NCBI GenBank assembly: GCA_016617855.1
Contig: JAECUM010092832.1
Coordinates: forward strand, 186,001 to 250,000
Length of the DNA stretch: 64,000 nt
Direction of reading: 5' to 3'
From: Megalonaias nervosa
Taxonomy: Eukaryota > Mollusca > Bivalvia > Unionida > Unionidae
A program made the translations under genes and the position numbers. How positions within the stretch are numbered: position 1 is the first letter of the stretch; each line of letters opens with the position of its first letter. Of the stretch, positions 11,801 through 26,200 are shown piece by piece. The notes under the pieces were generated by a model, which was not told the origin of the DNA, made no database searches, and saw nothing but the letters and a program-made list of their open reading frames with translations.

Positions 11801-14229
11801 AATCTTCTGTGTGACGCTGGGTCATTGATGTCCGTGCATTAAGCACTATATTGTGTCACTTTAAAAATTTTTCCATTATTTCCATTATTTCAATTTATTA
11901 ACTTCCCGTGAATACCAGTGAAAAGGAACCAAAGTCAGACTCCTTATCTCTGCTGTCTTTGTATATTCCAACAACAAAAAATTAAATCAGCATACTTAAA
12001 AGAATCCAAAGTCAGCTTCAGAGGTCAGCTTGTTTTCTTATAAAATAACCTTTTGTACTGATATCCTTTTTAAACAAATTATTCAGAATGTTCAGAGTCG
12101 GCTTCCGAGGTCGGCTTCCTTTGTAATAAAAATAACCTTAGTTGTTAGATGTCCTGTCATTAAGTTCAAACAATGAGTTTACTGCTCTCTGCCAGTCGAG
12201 TATATTCACCACTCGGGCATCTATTTGCGTGGCATCTGTAGTTATAATTAATACAAATGGGCAATGATGTCTGTGGGTAAATAGTATACACAGCAATAAT
12301 TTGCTTTAATGATACTTTTTGTAACCCATTCTATCGAAAAGATTGTCATTTGCACTCAAGTGAATATATTTTCAAATAATGATTTTTATTTGTGAGATAC
12401 TGTCATATAGTTGACCTGGATATAATTCAGTCTTGGTTATTTTGCACCTAACACCATGTAATGTGTGAATAGCAGTTGTCTTCAAGTGATCGGTTGATTA
12501 TATCCCACTCATTTGCGATTTTGTTAGATCAGTTTTCAGTCATATAACATATTCAAACCTTTGAGTACAACCAAACATGATTTGTTTCTCAGTGTTCATG
12601 ACAAGGAACAGTGTGTTGTGCGTTATCAGACATAAACAATACACACTACAGTATGGAAGCCTACACTACATATACAGAGTTCGTGGATATTTTATTATTT
12701 AATGCTCATGATGAAAAAAAAAAAGGAATAAATGGTAACAATACAAGGTTAGTTTCTTTCATTTTATTTTCAAATAAGTGTTTTGTTGATCTGTTTTATT
12801 GCAACATGCAGTTGGGTGTGTGTGCAAATTCAGTACAAATTTATTTAGTTTCTTAAGTCTTGGGACATATGACCAGGGTGAAAAAAGTTTCACTATAAGT
12901 TCTGGGACAGGAAAAAATAATTAATTTTTTCATGTTCCAATATATACAGTAAATACGGTAATTAGGACTTGGGGTTGGAAGTTAAATGCCAATGTTCATA
13001 CAGAAAAGATTTATCCAAGAGCATAATAAACTTTACTGTATCATAATCCAGGTACAAGAAATTTAGTGTGCAGACAGAATAAACAAGAAAATAAGGTGTA
13101 AATTGTGGGGTTTTGCTGATTTTCATTTGGATGATGTTACAGAATGTCACTTTTGAACCCACAGTCACAGAACCAAGCGCTTATGCAATGGCCATTCCAT
13201 CCATTGTCTGTTAGCTCAAGTTTATTATTGCTATTTTACCTAAACTATTAGAAGAATTGCCACCAATCTATAGAGACATTCATCCTTTGGTCTAATTTGA
13301 CCTAAATGAAAATGGTGCTCCTTTGATGCCTCTTATTGCCACCATGGCAGCCATTATGACAATCTTGTTATTGCTACTACACCTAAATTGACGGTCATAT
13401 TGAGACATGTTTTCACTAATAGACTTCTTATGGTGTCTAGTTGATTCTGAATGAAAAATGTGATGATCTGACATTCAATACAGATTCCATAGTAACCATT
13501 TAGAAAATTATTGCTCTTCTAGAACAGATATCAGTATGATAATGATATATATAGTTGGTCTTAATTGAAAATAGTGTCTGTCATACATACAGTTTGGTTG
13601 CCATGGTGACAATCTTGAAAATCTTGTTATAAATACATTTTTTAATGGATGGTTATATTGACATTGAGTTTTCGCTAAAAGGCAATATTATGTTCAGTTG
13701 GTCCAAAATGAAAATAGTACCAATCTGACATCCAGCTTGGCTGTCATTGAACCCATCTCCAGAATTTTGTCATCACTTATTCTCCTAAATGGATGGTTGT
13801 ACATGTATCTTTATGGGATTTTTTAAAAAGACTAATAATGTCTGAATGGTACTAACTGAAACCCATGCGAATCAGGCCTCCAGCATGGCCATCAAATCTT
13901 GCTATCATTACTTCTGAATGTAACTATGTCAGTTTTCATCAAAAGACTTCTTGTCATGTTTGATTGTTATTCAGTGAAAACAATGCTAGTCTGACATATA
14001 ATATGACCAGCATGAAAATCTTGTTATGGCTGCATCTCCTAAACAGATTATGACTGTAGCAAGTTGGCATTGTCAATAAACAACTTCTTATCACATCTGC
14101 AGGGGTCAAGCTAGATTTAAATTTTAGGGAGAAGTGACTTCTCCTTTTGGACAGAACAGGGAGAAGTGGGAGCTAAACAGGGAGAAGTGGAAGCTAAACA
14201 GGGAGAAGTGAGACCAAAGCAAGAAATGT

Positions 14230-14295
<66 letters not shown>

Positions 14296-17200
14296 AACAG
14301 TTTTAAGCAATACCTTATTTTCAAGTTGAAAAATATGTTATATGTTTATTATCAACACATTTTGTGCATGTGTAAAAGTTATTATATTCATACCCATTCT
14401 ATTCATACTTGTGGTATATGTGTGTTTGTATTGAGGTAAATGCAGCATGTTTTGGCCATATGACTTAAAAAGCACAGCAGAATCTCTACATTGTAATTAA
14501 TTTTAACTGATAGCAGTAACAAGATTAGAGTTGGTAAAAATGCTTAATAAACAACCACTTAATTATTTTATTTTATTTTCTACAAGTTTTGTGTAAAAAT
14601 GCAGTCAAAAAGATTTCTAGCATACTTTGAAACAACCCCTAATACATGTACACAGGAATAAATGCACAAGTGACTTCAAACCATATTCTTGGTCCTGATT
14701 TCATTGTTCCCGATAAAACATTACTGTAACTATTCATAGACAATACACTGAAGCACTGAAGTCGATATATAACTAAACTGGACCCTTTTTCCCCCAACCG
14801 AAACATCCAAGAACACGTATTGCACCATGCAAGTGCATCTATTTTTAGAAAGAGGGCTTTTCTTAATATAACTACTAACTTACTGGCTTCGTTACAAAAA
14901 TTAATTAATAGGACTGCATATTTATAGTTGTGTTATTTGTCTACCTACTGGTAATAACGATATGCATTGGTTACGTAGTATTTGCTTCACTACTATATAT
15001 ATTTTTCGTATTTTCACGAAAACTAATTACGGTATGTCAGAAAACAACCTTGACCTTGCAGCATTTTTTTGAATTCTACAACATAGATTGTCACATGTTT
15101 CTGACCTGCATTATTAAATATTTGAGCTAAATCTCCTATCACATAATATTTAAACTTTGTTTTCATTATATTATATATTTTCCTGAATCTATCTGCCCAA
15201 TTATTTATGAATACAGACAGTTTAATGAAGTGTATATCATATACACAGTGATGTCTGCCATTACAAGTTCATTTACGGTTTCAAACAGATTTTATAAAGA
15301 AAATATGCAAATACAGCCGTTAAAATCTCCATGTTTAACAAAAATAAATTATAAAACGCTCCTCACCGATCATATTTATTAAAAGCAAATTACTATTTGC
15401 ATATTGATGTTTAAATTTTGAAACAGAATTTGGTATATTTTCATCAAGTTCAGTAGGCCCAACTGAAATCGAGCAGTGATATCTTGCTCCGGAAAGGGTT
15501 AATGGTCAGTTAGCTATTAAAACATGCATGTGAATGTGCAAGAGTTTCTTTGTCGCTGTAAGCTGATTGCTATCGACACCACATAAATACATTCGCCTTG
15601 GGTTATAACAGTGCTAGAACTGCCTGGCTACAGTGAGGGGGCATCTCAAAAGTCATAATCTACAGCCATTGTACGTCCGAAAAATCAGAGGGCGAAGTCG
15701 TTTTTGCTTTCCTAACAGAAGAAGGCGAAGTTTACATTTTACAGGCGACTTTTTCGCCCACTTCGCCTGGTAGCGTGACCCCTGCATCTGGTGAAAATTA
15801 TATCAATGTGACCTACCAAAATTTAATAAATCTTATAAAAGCTAATTCTACAAAACTGATGGCCACACTGACAATTTTTATTAAAAAAAATTACCTCATT
15901 CTTCCAATATGTAGTTGTATTAAAATCATGCCAATACAATCTCTTGTTCGCCGTCCTGAAAAGTTTTATATGGCTCCTTCTTGTGAACAGACAGTTGCGT
16001 TGACATCGGATTTTCACTAAAACACTACTCTAATACATTTCCAGATGGTACCATAGCATAAATGATGAAAGTATTGTTTTCACTACTGTTCTTGCATGAA
16101 TAATGTCATTGACAAGGATTTTCATTAAATCATTTCTTGCAATATTAAAATGAATGAAAATGGTCCATATCTAACCACCAGCATGTTGTCACTTTTGTGA
16201 AGGAACCTTGAAATCCAGGTTCTATTTGACCTTGCAGTCAAGTCTAATTTTATTGCGTACATTTTTGTGCTTCATTGAGCTTATGAAAAGAGGGACTTAT
16301 TTTATATACAAGTGTGTTTTGACCAGAGTTTCATTCCAATGAACAACTTGATAGTTAGCACACTGACATTGATTTTATGGTCTGTTTTCATGCCTCTTTT
16401 AAAACTGTACAGGTTTGTATGCATGATAACACAAACAAGTAGGAATAGACTTGTATCTTTTACTCAGTTTGTGGATACATCTGAAGAATGTCTTGAATTG
16501 AATAACTTTGATAACTGCATTTTGTTTTTCCTAGCATATTGTAAACATCCATACAAAATTGGGAAAAAATTATCCAGACAGAAAGAGAAGTAATTTCTTT
16601 TAAGTGTCCAGATATTTAGATCAGTGACAGTACTTACAGATTTCAGCAAGCTTAGCATCCTGTTACATTTTCATATTGTCTGAGATGAATTCAGTGATCT
16701 TGCAACCATGATATCAAGTCCAGCGTCATGGCCATGATAAAGAATTTTGTACTGTTCTTGCAGGTATGTTGCAAACATGTTGTCACCAACATGAGAAAAT
16801 AGTTCTGTTACCAAATTTGATATGATGGAGTTTCTTAAGGACATCAGAGATGTTCCAATACTCAGCATTTAAAGAGAATAAGTGGTTTTATTTTGAATTG
16901 CTGGAACTTCTTTTTGGCTTGTAAAGTGTCAAGTTCCTCCAATCTCAGTACTAACAAACTTGTCAAAATTGTTTGAAAAACATATCCATGACTCATTCAG
17001 GTCATATTTAATCAAACACTTGCTGTTACACCCTAATCAATCAGGCTTTAGATTTGTTATGAAGAATTCTTTAGATATTTAGTGGGTGGGGTAATCTAAT
17101 CTTTAAACATGTCTTAATTTTCATGAAACTATTCATTTTCATTTTCTTTTTTTTAAATCATTTTTTTCTTTCTCTTTTGCAGTTTCTTTGTCTCTAATGT

Positions 17201-20200
17201 ATCAAACATAATATATCAGACACTGATGAAGGTTATAGAATGTTCACTATTTACTACAGAATCAAATGCAGAAATCATGATTGTTTAAATGTATTTGATT
17301 AAAAAACAACAGTCTAATTTTTATTAGACAACTAAACTAACTGCAAAATTGTTATAAATAGTTTTTATTATAGAAATTAATTTTTCAGTGCTATGCATCT
17401 TCAGAATAAATAAATTTGTTTATTGTCAGATTTGATATTGTAACTTCTAATTTTTATTGCTGATAACTGTACATTTTGTTTTGTGTTCAAATGTTATTTT
17501 ATGATGAAAGAAACAAGCGTTATTTAAAATAATTTGACATAAGAACAAGCGTTTTATCAGGACTTTAATAAAAAAAAAATATGTTTTGTAGAAAGATTTA
17601 TTTTGATTTATTATTAAATTTTTATATTGTTATGAAGGCACAACTTCTGTTGAGATTTTGAAAATAATTTTGGGTTAAGACAATCAGAGTATTATTATCT
17701 TTATTGTGAAGACTATGTGTTACTTAAAATGGGTTTACGGGTTTCATACTAAGTCCATACATATACACTTTTACTGAATTTTTTATTTGGTTTAACAGCC
17801 ATTCGGCACATTCCTCATCATATAGAACAAGAGAGAGGATAAGGAGGAATCCCTATCCCTATCCTTGATAAAAGTGCCTATTAGAAAATGCAGTTAATAG
17901 TGTTAAATTTTGATATACCAGGTTGGTGTTCAAGCTTGTACAGACGGAATCCAAAATTATAAAGATATACTGTTTTTGTTAACTTAAAAATGAAGCCAAA
18001 TGGCAATTTTAGTATCTTCTAGTGCTGACATATATTTTGATTCAACTCAAACTAAAATAAGACATTATTTGTTTTCATTCGTGCACATATTATGAATCAT
18101 GCATTATTAGAGATAATACAAGATCTTGAATTTGTTCATGTGAGTGATAAAATCTGAGGGGGAACCAAATATTAGGATCTGCGTTTTCTGTGACTCCACC
18201 TTTTGTCAAGATAACTTGCTGTTATCCCTCATTGATTGTCTTTTTCCCTTTGCAGGATTGATAGAAAGATTAAAAAAGACAGTTTTCAAATATGTAAAAC
18301 GCTTGCCCATAATAAAGGGGAGGATAGACAAAGAAATGATGAAGTTTGCAAAGGAGCTGGAGTCAGGCTACAACAAGGGGATTGGTCCAACAGGGTATCT
18401 TCTGCATTTGCCAAAGAAGGGACTCACTGCAGTAAGTCATATATTAAGAAAATTCTGTTTCAGTGTAAAACCAAGTACAGTTGTTATGTATATTTATATT
18501 TTTGTAACTCCTGGCACATGATTTTATTTAATTTTCATAATTTTTATTCATGGTTGTAAACTGTATAGAATATCTTTTGTTATAAATTGTGTATGTGACC
18601 TGTTAAGAACCCAAATTGCATAGGATCTGTAAATAGAAGCTTACATATGTGTTGGCAGTTATTAATAATAATCTTAATATGACTTAAAATTTGCTGTTAT
18701 ATCTATGTGTTGTCTCATTATTACCACTTAATGAGGTGGATCAGTTTAAACACGAATCTCAAAAATGCTTCATTCATTGTGAGCATATTTGGAGAGACTT
18801 TGCACCATCAAAGTGAAGAACTCCAAACATAAACAAAGGATCTAACTCTTATAGCCTGTGTACACATCTGATGGAAGGATTGTTTACGATATCTTTGGTG
18901 TGTACAGTGCAGATTTTATGTCTTAATAGGATAATGACATTTAGGCGTTAAGAATATGTTTCCCAGGACACTAAAGATTTCATTCTGAAAAATTTATTTC
19001 AAAGTTTAAGCTTGCAATCAATCTGCTGTTACAGTAATGACAATCATGTTGCATCCAATCCACCATTACAGCTCCTGAGTTATTATACTACTCATAGATT
19101 TTTGGGCTGGAGCATGTATTCCTTTATTTTTGAGAGTATTAAAATGAAACGAAAATCTAGCCTCATTTTTAATGTTTTAAATTAAGTCCATTAATCATAA
19201 AGCTCTCAATGGTAAAGCAGGGTGGGTCATAGTACTAATACTAGTACCCCCATTTTTTGTGTGGGACTACAACATTGTAGTTGGGTGGGTGTGTGGTGTC
19301 AAAATTTACGGTCAATATTAATTTATTCATTAATGCCTGCATTTATACCAGCCAATGGTTGCTATGATTCTGGAGTATATTTCATATTCACATATAAAAT
19401 GATCATAACTTATACTTTGAAGTTCATGATATTATAACATGAATTGATGCTTAACTTGCCTAGGTACCAATGGTTGCTATGATTCTGGAGTATATTTCAT
19501 ATTCGCATATAAAATGGTCGTAAATTATACTTTGAACTTCATGATACTTTGAAGTTCATGATGTTATGACATGAATCGATGTTTAACTTGCCTAGGTACC
19601 AGCCTCATTTCCAGGTTGGGTACATTTCGAATACTCCAATTGTTATCTCACTTAATAGTTGCTTGTGGTATCACCCATTTTAAAATTAAGCATTTTTTTT
19701 TAATTGCAAGTTTTGACCATCTAGACATACTGGTATATGCGTTGTATGCACATGTAGCTAATATAGGTTTTCAGTTGCAATTATTAATTAAGGTGTGGTT
19801 TTGCTGTTATTGGTAGCTAAGTACAGTTACCTCTGCAAGTGCACACTTGCAGAATTTTCCCTGTGGATGCTAACCAGTGAATGGCAGAATTTTTCCTGCC
19901 AGACGCAGAATTCTGCGGGAAGTATAAAAGAACTTGTCATGACCTTTTTGAGTTTCAGAGGGTCATGTTAAGAGTTCTTGTGTTAGACAGTGTGTGAGAA
20001 AGTTGTTTTATTATTTTACTATGAAGTCCATTTAAGGCAGAAAAGGTAACTCATTTGTTTATTATTTTTCTGCAAATCAGCAATTTACAGTTATTTCACA
20101 ATGTCCTTATAAATAATTGCCAGGAAAAATAATATTTTTTCTTAGTACAATTTTGACAGGTCTAAAAGTAAGTTTTGAAATCTCTTTGTATAATCTAAAC

Positions 20201-23200
20201 CTTTCAGGACATTTATTCACTCACTTTGTGTTTTAAATCAGCAACATTAGCTTAAATGTCTGCTTAATCAGTTAAATTATAATCAGACAGTACTGTTCAT
20301 GATCTTGTGAGGTCAAGTTAAGTGTTTCTTGCAGACCATGCAAAAATAATACTTATTTCAGTTCAGTAGAAATAGGAAATCACAGATTAATAATAATAAT
20401 AATAATAATACTAAATGCAGGTTTGAATATGAAGCCACTGCATGTTTCTCAAGGCTATATTCATAAATTATTTGTTATTTTGTAAAGGTATTGAATGTTT
20501 CTCAGGGCTTTGTATATAAGTTGTTATTTATTATTTTTATGGTCATTGAGTGTTTCTCAAGGCTCTGTTTGAAGTTAACCTATATGCATATCATTACATG
20601 TTAATCAATGTTTCTAATTTAATCACTAAAGAGTTGAACATTAAAACTTTGATATTTGTGAATGTTTATATCAACTTCTGTTGTAACAAACTGTTTTATT
20701 AATTATGTTTGTCCAATTGCATGCTACCACTGTGATATAAAATCAATGAGTTATTATTTAGAAGTGATACATCTGATATTTGAATCTTGAATTTTTACTG
20801 CCATATAATTTTGAGTCTGCATTTCATCCCTTGTCCCATTCTTATAATAGGGATTGCCCACTTCATCAGAGAATCACAGAGACCTTTTGGAGATTAGGTC
20901 CAAGCTTGAATGGGCCTTTATTCTAAGGAGCTTTAACAGTCACAAAAAGCATAGTGAGTCATTGAATGCTCACAAAGTTAACAGCTGGTGCTATCCTTGG
21001 CAGCCATCTTGAGAGGTGGAAATATTTTAAAGACCATGTTGGTTTTAATGGGAAATCAGATCAGTTGAGAAAAAAAACACAAAAGCAAAAATTATGTCAG
21101 CTTTTCTTGTTTTTCAGCATGTTTTATGAAATTTATGTGAATTTTATTTCTTCTTTTTTCTAAAGGATGACATTAGAGGAGAACTTCAAAAGTACCATGC
21201 AATGGGTAAGTTAAATGCTTAATTTAGAAATTTAATCATCAAAATAAAATTCTAGACAACATTTTTCATACATAGACTCTGTTGAAAGATGCGCTTAGAC
21301 ATTTTCACTTTTTACAACTTAGTGGCTTCCTGATTTAATTAAGACATTTTAATTAAAATGGTAATTATTTTTGAATCATGAAAGGTAATAACTTGTGGGA
21401 TTCAGTTTCATTCATCAGCCACATTATTTATGTGTGTCATGTAATTGGGTCTCAGCTTGACCACAATTAAGATCTAGTTTTTTAGTCCAGTGTAGATTTT
21501 GTTTTTGATACTATGGTTTCACTAATTTTCATGGGATACCAGTTTTTATTGATTTCATTGTTTTTATCTGAACGATAAATTTAAAGAACCAATGAAATAT
21601 TAGCTCTATATGATCATTAAGCGCTTTCCCTCTCTTTTCTTAGTGTTTATTTTCTAGAGATCAACAAAGCTTTTTAATAAATTAACATCATTTTCTGTAA
21701 TATATTAATAAAATATTAGACTTTGCACATGTTCGTTTTATTTTAATCCGTTAAAAAAATGATTTACATTGCATTTTATATTGTTTCAATGAACAAGTAT
21801 TTATTCTCTGTTTAGTAGCTGTATTTCCTACTCCTGTCTTAAATCAGTATGTTGTGAGGTAAGTAAGGATAGAGAGAAACAAGAAAAAGTATAGGGTACT
21901 GTTATTCAAACACTAGTATTACTGAAAATGAAAGATAGAATAATAAATTATCCTAGTTTATGAAAATTGCATTTAACACTTATTCAGATTGATTCTTCAT
22001 TAAATTAAAACTGTTGTCAAAAAGTTTAAATCCCTGTCTCACTTTATCCATGCTATCTTAATACCAGAGAACAACATGGCTGTAAAATAATAGAACTATT
22101 GCTTGAAGCATAGTTACAAATGAAACACTATGTATATACACTAATTACAGCACAGTACAGAAGCTCACACTTCACTGATTTGTTACAAAAACACTGAATT
22201 AGCATCATATCAGTCAAGTCTGCTGGTACACAAATATTTTTTCAGATAAATGATCATAAAATTGTTGAATTAGACAAGTCCAGTTTTCTTGAAGCCATAG
22301 ATAATTAATCTTTCACACACTTTTGCATTAGTCGATTGAAGAGGTTTTAAGGACTAATACACAATTCACAATTTAATAGTTTATTATCATCAGCATTTAA
22401 ATCCTTACTGAATACGTATTACAAATATTACTTGATTATCAAATGCTGTATGTGTAACTTTAAACATAAACTCAACAGGATAATTGTTAAAAGCTGAAAG
22501 AAGAGGATGGACAGGTATACACAATCTTTGTAATAAATTACTCAAAAAATAACAATCTCTTTCTTATTTCAAATGCTTCATAAACAAATTTCACTAGTGA
22601 ACATATTTTCTTATTTCTAGAAAGTATAAATTCAATATAATTGTGCATAGATGGTTTATTCCAGAAGTACTTTCAACTTAGGTCTATGTGCGAATTAGTA
22701 TAGACAGGGCATGCTAAAATCAAATGGTATTCGTCTTCAGTATCATGGTTGGTACAGAGCATGCAATATCTGTCTCTTCCATTGATTCTATTGCTTCCAT
22801 ATCTCCCAACACACTGATCTTCAACAGTGATATCATCCTTTTGCTGATTATCTCCTTGATCTGTTTTGCTTACCAACTGTGGAAATGTGATTTTGCTGTA
22901 ATCTTTATTTATTATAAAGTCTAGTGGTTGAAGTTGGTTCATACATGAGGCAGGCTCAAACAAAGGAATGATTCCATTTTTTTGCACTTTATATAGCATC
23001 TTCACACTTTGATTGTCTCTGAATACTGCAGATTTTGACACTAATTTCATTAAGCAAGGGCAGCTGGTTACATGTCTGAGTCACTTTTGAAATGATGACA
23101 TTATCCAATATGATGGATGTCAAAGTTGATTTTTACATTAACAAGTTAATGCCATGATCATCAGAAAGTATTGATGTTGCAGCTTCATGGATTGTGTTTT

Positions 23201-26200
23201 AAAGAAGAGATCATACATGTCCTTTAATAACCAGTGAGCTTTCTGCTGTTGCATCAACTCAGTTTGATGTTAATGTAAGTGATTGATACGAGCAGGTGTT
23301 TGATTGGTGCTCGTACAGGTGGTAGTATTGTTTTAACCATTGAAGTGTTGCTTGTCAGCATAGTTTTGTTCTTTTGTATTATTTATTTGGGGTAATTTTA
23401 GAGGTTAACCCATTAAATTACCAATATGCAAATTTGATAGGCAGAACTACAAATTTACATGTAAGTACCCATAAAAATGCCTTCTTTTTATATGCAAAAC
23501 CTTTGAATTCAAATATATGAAAATAAATGATACCACTGTATTACATTGAATTTATTTTTAATAGACATAAACTATTGCACTTTGTGGAAAATAACGTTTT
23601 TCTCTACTTTATTTCATGGATTCAAGGAGTCCTGTTGTTTCCACAGAAAGATCATTGTTCATTGAGTCCATATATTTGTTCCATGAGTCCTTATGTTTGT
23701 GGTTTGTAGCAAGCATGTACTTAAAATATTACATTTGGCTAATAAACTGGATGTGAAATATGGAAGAGCCCAAGTGATGCATGGACTTGACGATGAGGTC
23801 ACATCTTCTTACAAAGTCTACAGAGAGACAGAATATTTTTATCTTACCTGATGAGTGTGGTGTCACTTTTTTGGCAATTAAGGCAGTGTTCATTATCATC
23901 ATCATCATTGTCGTCGTCATCGCTGCTGCCACCACCACACCATCATCATCATCATCATCATCATGTGTCTTTGTTGAAGTTTTTTAAATTAATGTATCTT
24001 CTACCTCATTTGCTATGTTCAGTAGAAACTTTCAAATGATATTACTGTTTATGATGTATTTCACAATGAGATATTGCATTATATCAGTGTGAGAAAAAAA
24101 CGATATTGCCACAGTGACAATAAAAGTGGTATTTTCACTATGCTGACTAAATTCTGTTACCATTTCCATATTTATCTTCCCTTTTGGATCTTATATTTCC
24201 ATATTGATAGGCATAACTGATTATTTTTTCTTCACTCTCATCACCCTGCCCCCCCCCCTTACAGAAATATGCTAACACTGTACATTTATATAAGTAATGA
24301 GGCGGTGCCATCCAAAGTATGCCTTAAAACAAATACCATATGTTAAGAAGTGTGTTTCAAGTAGCAACTTATTTAAGATTATATTTAACGTGAATTGTGC
24401 AAATTATCATTGTCAGCCATACCTTTTACACTTCATGAAAAACAGTTACAGTTTCCAGGACAAAATTAGGGATCAAATATAATGCTACAAATTGTTTATT
24501 AAGTTATTTTAACTCGCATCACTCTCATAATCATGTTTGAGAACAGTGGAAATATTGGTGATGGATGAATGTTGACTGCAAACCAAACATTAAGCAACAA
24601 AATAAGTAAGCAAAATCCACATAGGTTAGTTAACAAGCCCTAAAATCATTGGTTAAAAGATTTCATAATAAAGTCTGTCATATCTGACCTTTCTGTGATG
24701 ATGTTACTCTAACACTAACAATGTTTACTTAACAATCCACTTAAGGATTGACTCTCTATTTTTTTTAAGTCAATGAAGTATGAACAGAAAAAACACTTTG
24801 CAAACTGTATAATCCACATGGTTCCACAAGGCACTTGCTTCTAATGATGCCCAGCTTAGTGACTCAGCACCCAAGGGAGGTCACTTCCACTTTGTGCTGA
24901 AGCCTTGGCCACTCAGAGGAAACCTTTATTTAGTGACCATTTGGAAGTTACCATATCTCACCTATATTTGGGCGAGACAAGATTAAAGCATGTCTGTTCA
25001 GATATTATCATACACATCAGCAGTATGCACCATTTTCATGGATCAGATATCCCTTAACCCATCTCAGTACAAATAATGGCACAATATCATGCAAGATAAA
25101 ATGGCACTGTTCCGTCAGAACTGAACTCTGCCATATGTTTCAGATTGTAACAGGTCACAACCACAGTTAATCTTACCATTTTAACCAAATGATGGAAGGT
25201 CTTTGTTAGTTTGCCTACTCCACCACAAGCCACATTATACAGTACACCCAGGATATTGATTCACTGCATTTTTATGCTTTTGCTGCACAGAGGGAATGCT
25301 CATTAGTGATCAAATCCAATCAGGATGATCTGAGAGCATGGTGGACCACCCCTTTAGACAATCTTTAGTTTCTTCTCAGCTTGCACAGGAGGCATCATTG
25401 TTGTCCTGTTCATATAGAGACACTGAAGTATGCTCACTAGCTCTGTTTTTGCTAGATCTCACTGACAATAGAAGACTGACTTCTAAATGTCAATTGAGGA
25501 AGTCTTTTGCTTGTTGCGACCAGAGTTTTGTTCTCCTCCTCTGTCAACAGCTTGATCCAGAGTTCCAGCATCTGTTGACATGCTAATCAACAAACACCAA
25601 CTGGCATTCAGCTGTTATCTCTGTCTGGTGGAGTGGCTGATTGGAGGGCATTATAGACACATAGCTGCCACGGGAATGTCAAAGCTGTCATCATCAGCAA
25701 CTCAGATCCCATCTTGCACTGTGCAATAGAGACCAGTTTTGTAGGGTACATATCCAGTAACCCACTGCAACATAAGGAATTCAGCAAGGTTATGGAGGAT
25801 ACATTGGTCCTGTTCCATGACTGTCTTACTCAGTCATCCAAATCTGATTGCTTTAGGTTGATAATGGAGCTGATTCTGCCTATTATGTTGATTTATTGGC
25901 CAGCTTACATTGGTCGACATCCCATATGCTTTTCTGACATCAGTGCACTGGCACTATTAAGGCTTAATTTACCCATAGTGCCACAATGCACACAGTTCAT
26001 TCCATGGCCAGTTGTGCCACAGTATCTATTTAATATTGGCTTTAGGGGAAACAGTTCTGCAGATCCAATACAAGTTCAAAGCCACGGCTCTAGAGAATTG
26101 GGATGGATTGGTAGGGACATTTTACATGGTACCAGGTATGGGTACCCGGCAAGGTCAGTTTTTACTGGCAAGTTCAAAATCAGCAAAAAACTTGTTGTAT

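Larger units (their letters stand above)
13205..16215. repeat. Tandem array of ~142-bp units (array 2), split by a DNA transposon
   Basis: The same unit as array 1 occurs with anchors near 13299, 13443, 13558, 13700, 13848 and 13963 (periods 115-148 bp). A leader (CAAGTTTATTATTGC ... AGAATTGCC) stands at about 13215. The array is broken at 14100 and resumes at 15785 with GGTGAAAATTATATC, GATGGCCACACTGACAAT and GGATTTTCACTAAAACACT. It fades out near 16200. Units here are more diverged than in array 1. Confidence 0.8.
9443..18255 (+). other. SGPL1 intron 2 (8.8 kb)
   Basis: It holds a SINE-A copy, a SINE-B fragment, an imperfect duplication near 12005-12150 built on GTCAGCTTCAGAGGTCAGCTT / GTCGGCTTCCGAGGTCGGCTT, the second ~142-bp array and the DNA transposon inside it. 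Elsewhere (10300-11230, 11360-13190, 16220-18255) I see only AT-rich non-coding sequence; open frames there lack motifs. Confidence 0.7.

Noticed and set aside
18236..18559. Alternative frame overlapping SGPL1 exon 3
   Set aside because: It is a shadow frame; the true frame continues the lyase on both sides.
23781..24039. Serine- or histidine-rich small proteins
   Set aside because: They are readings of a CAT trinucleotide run.
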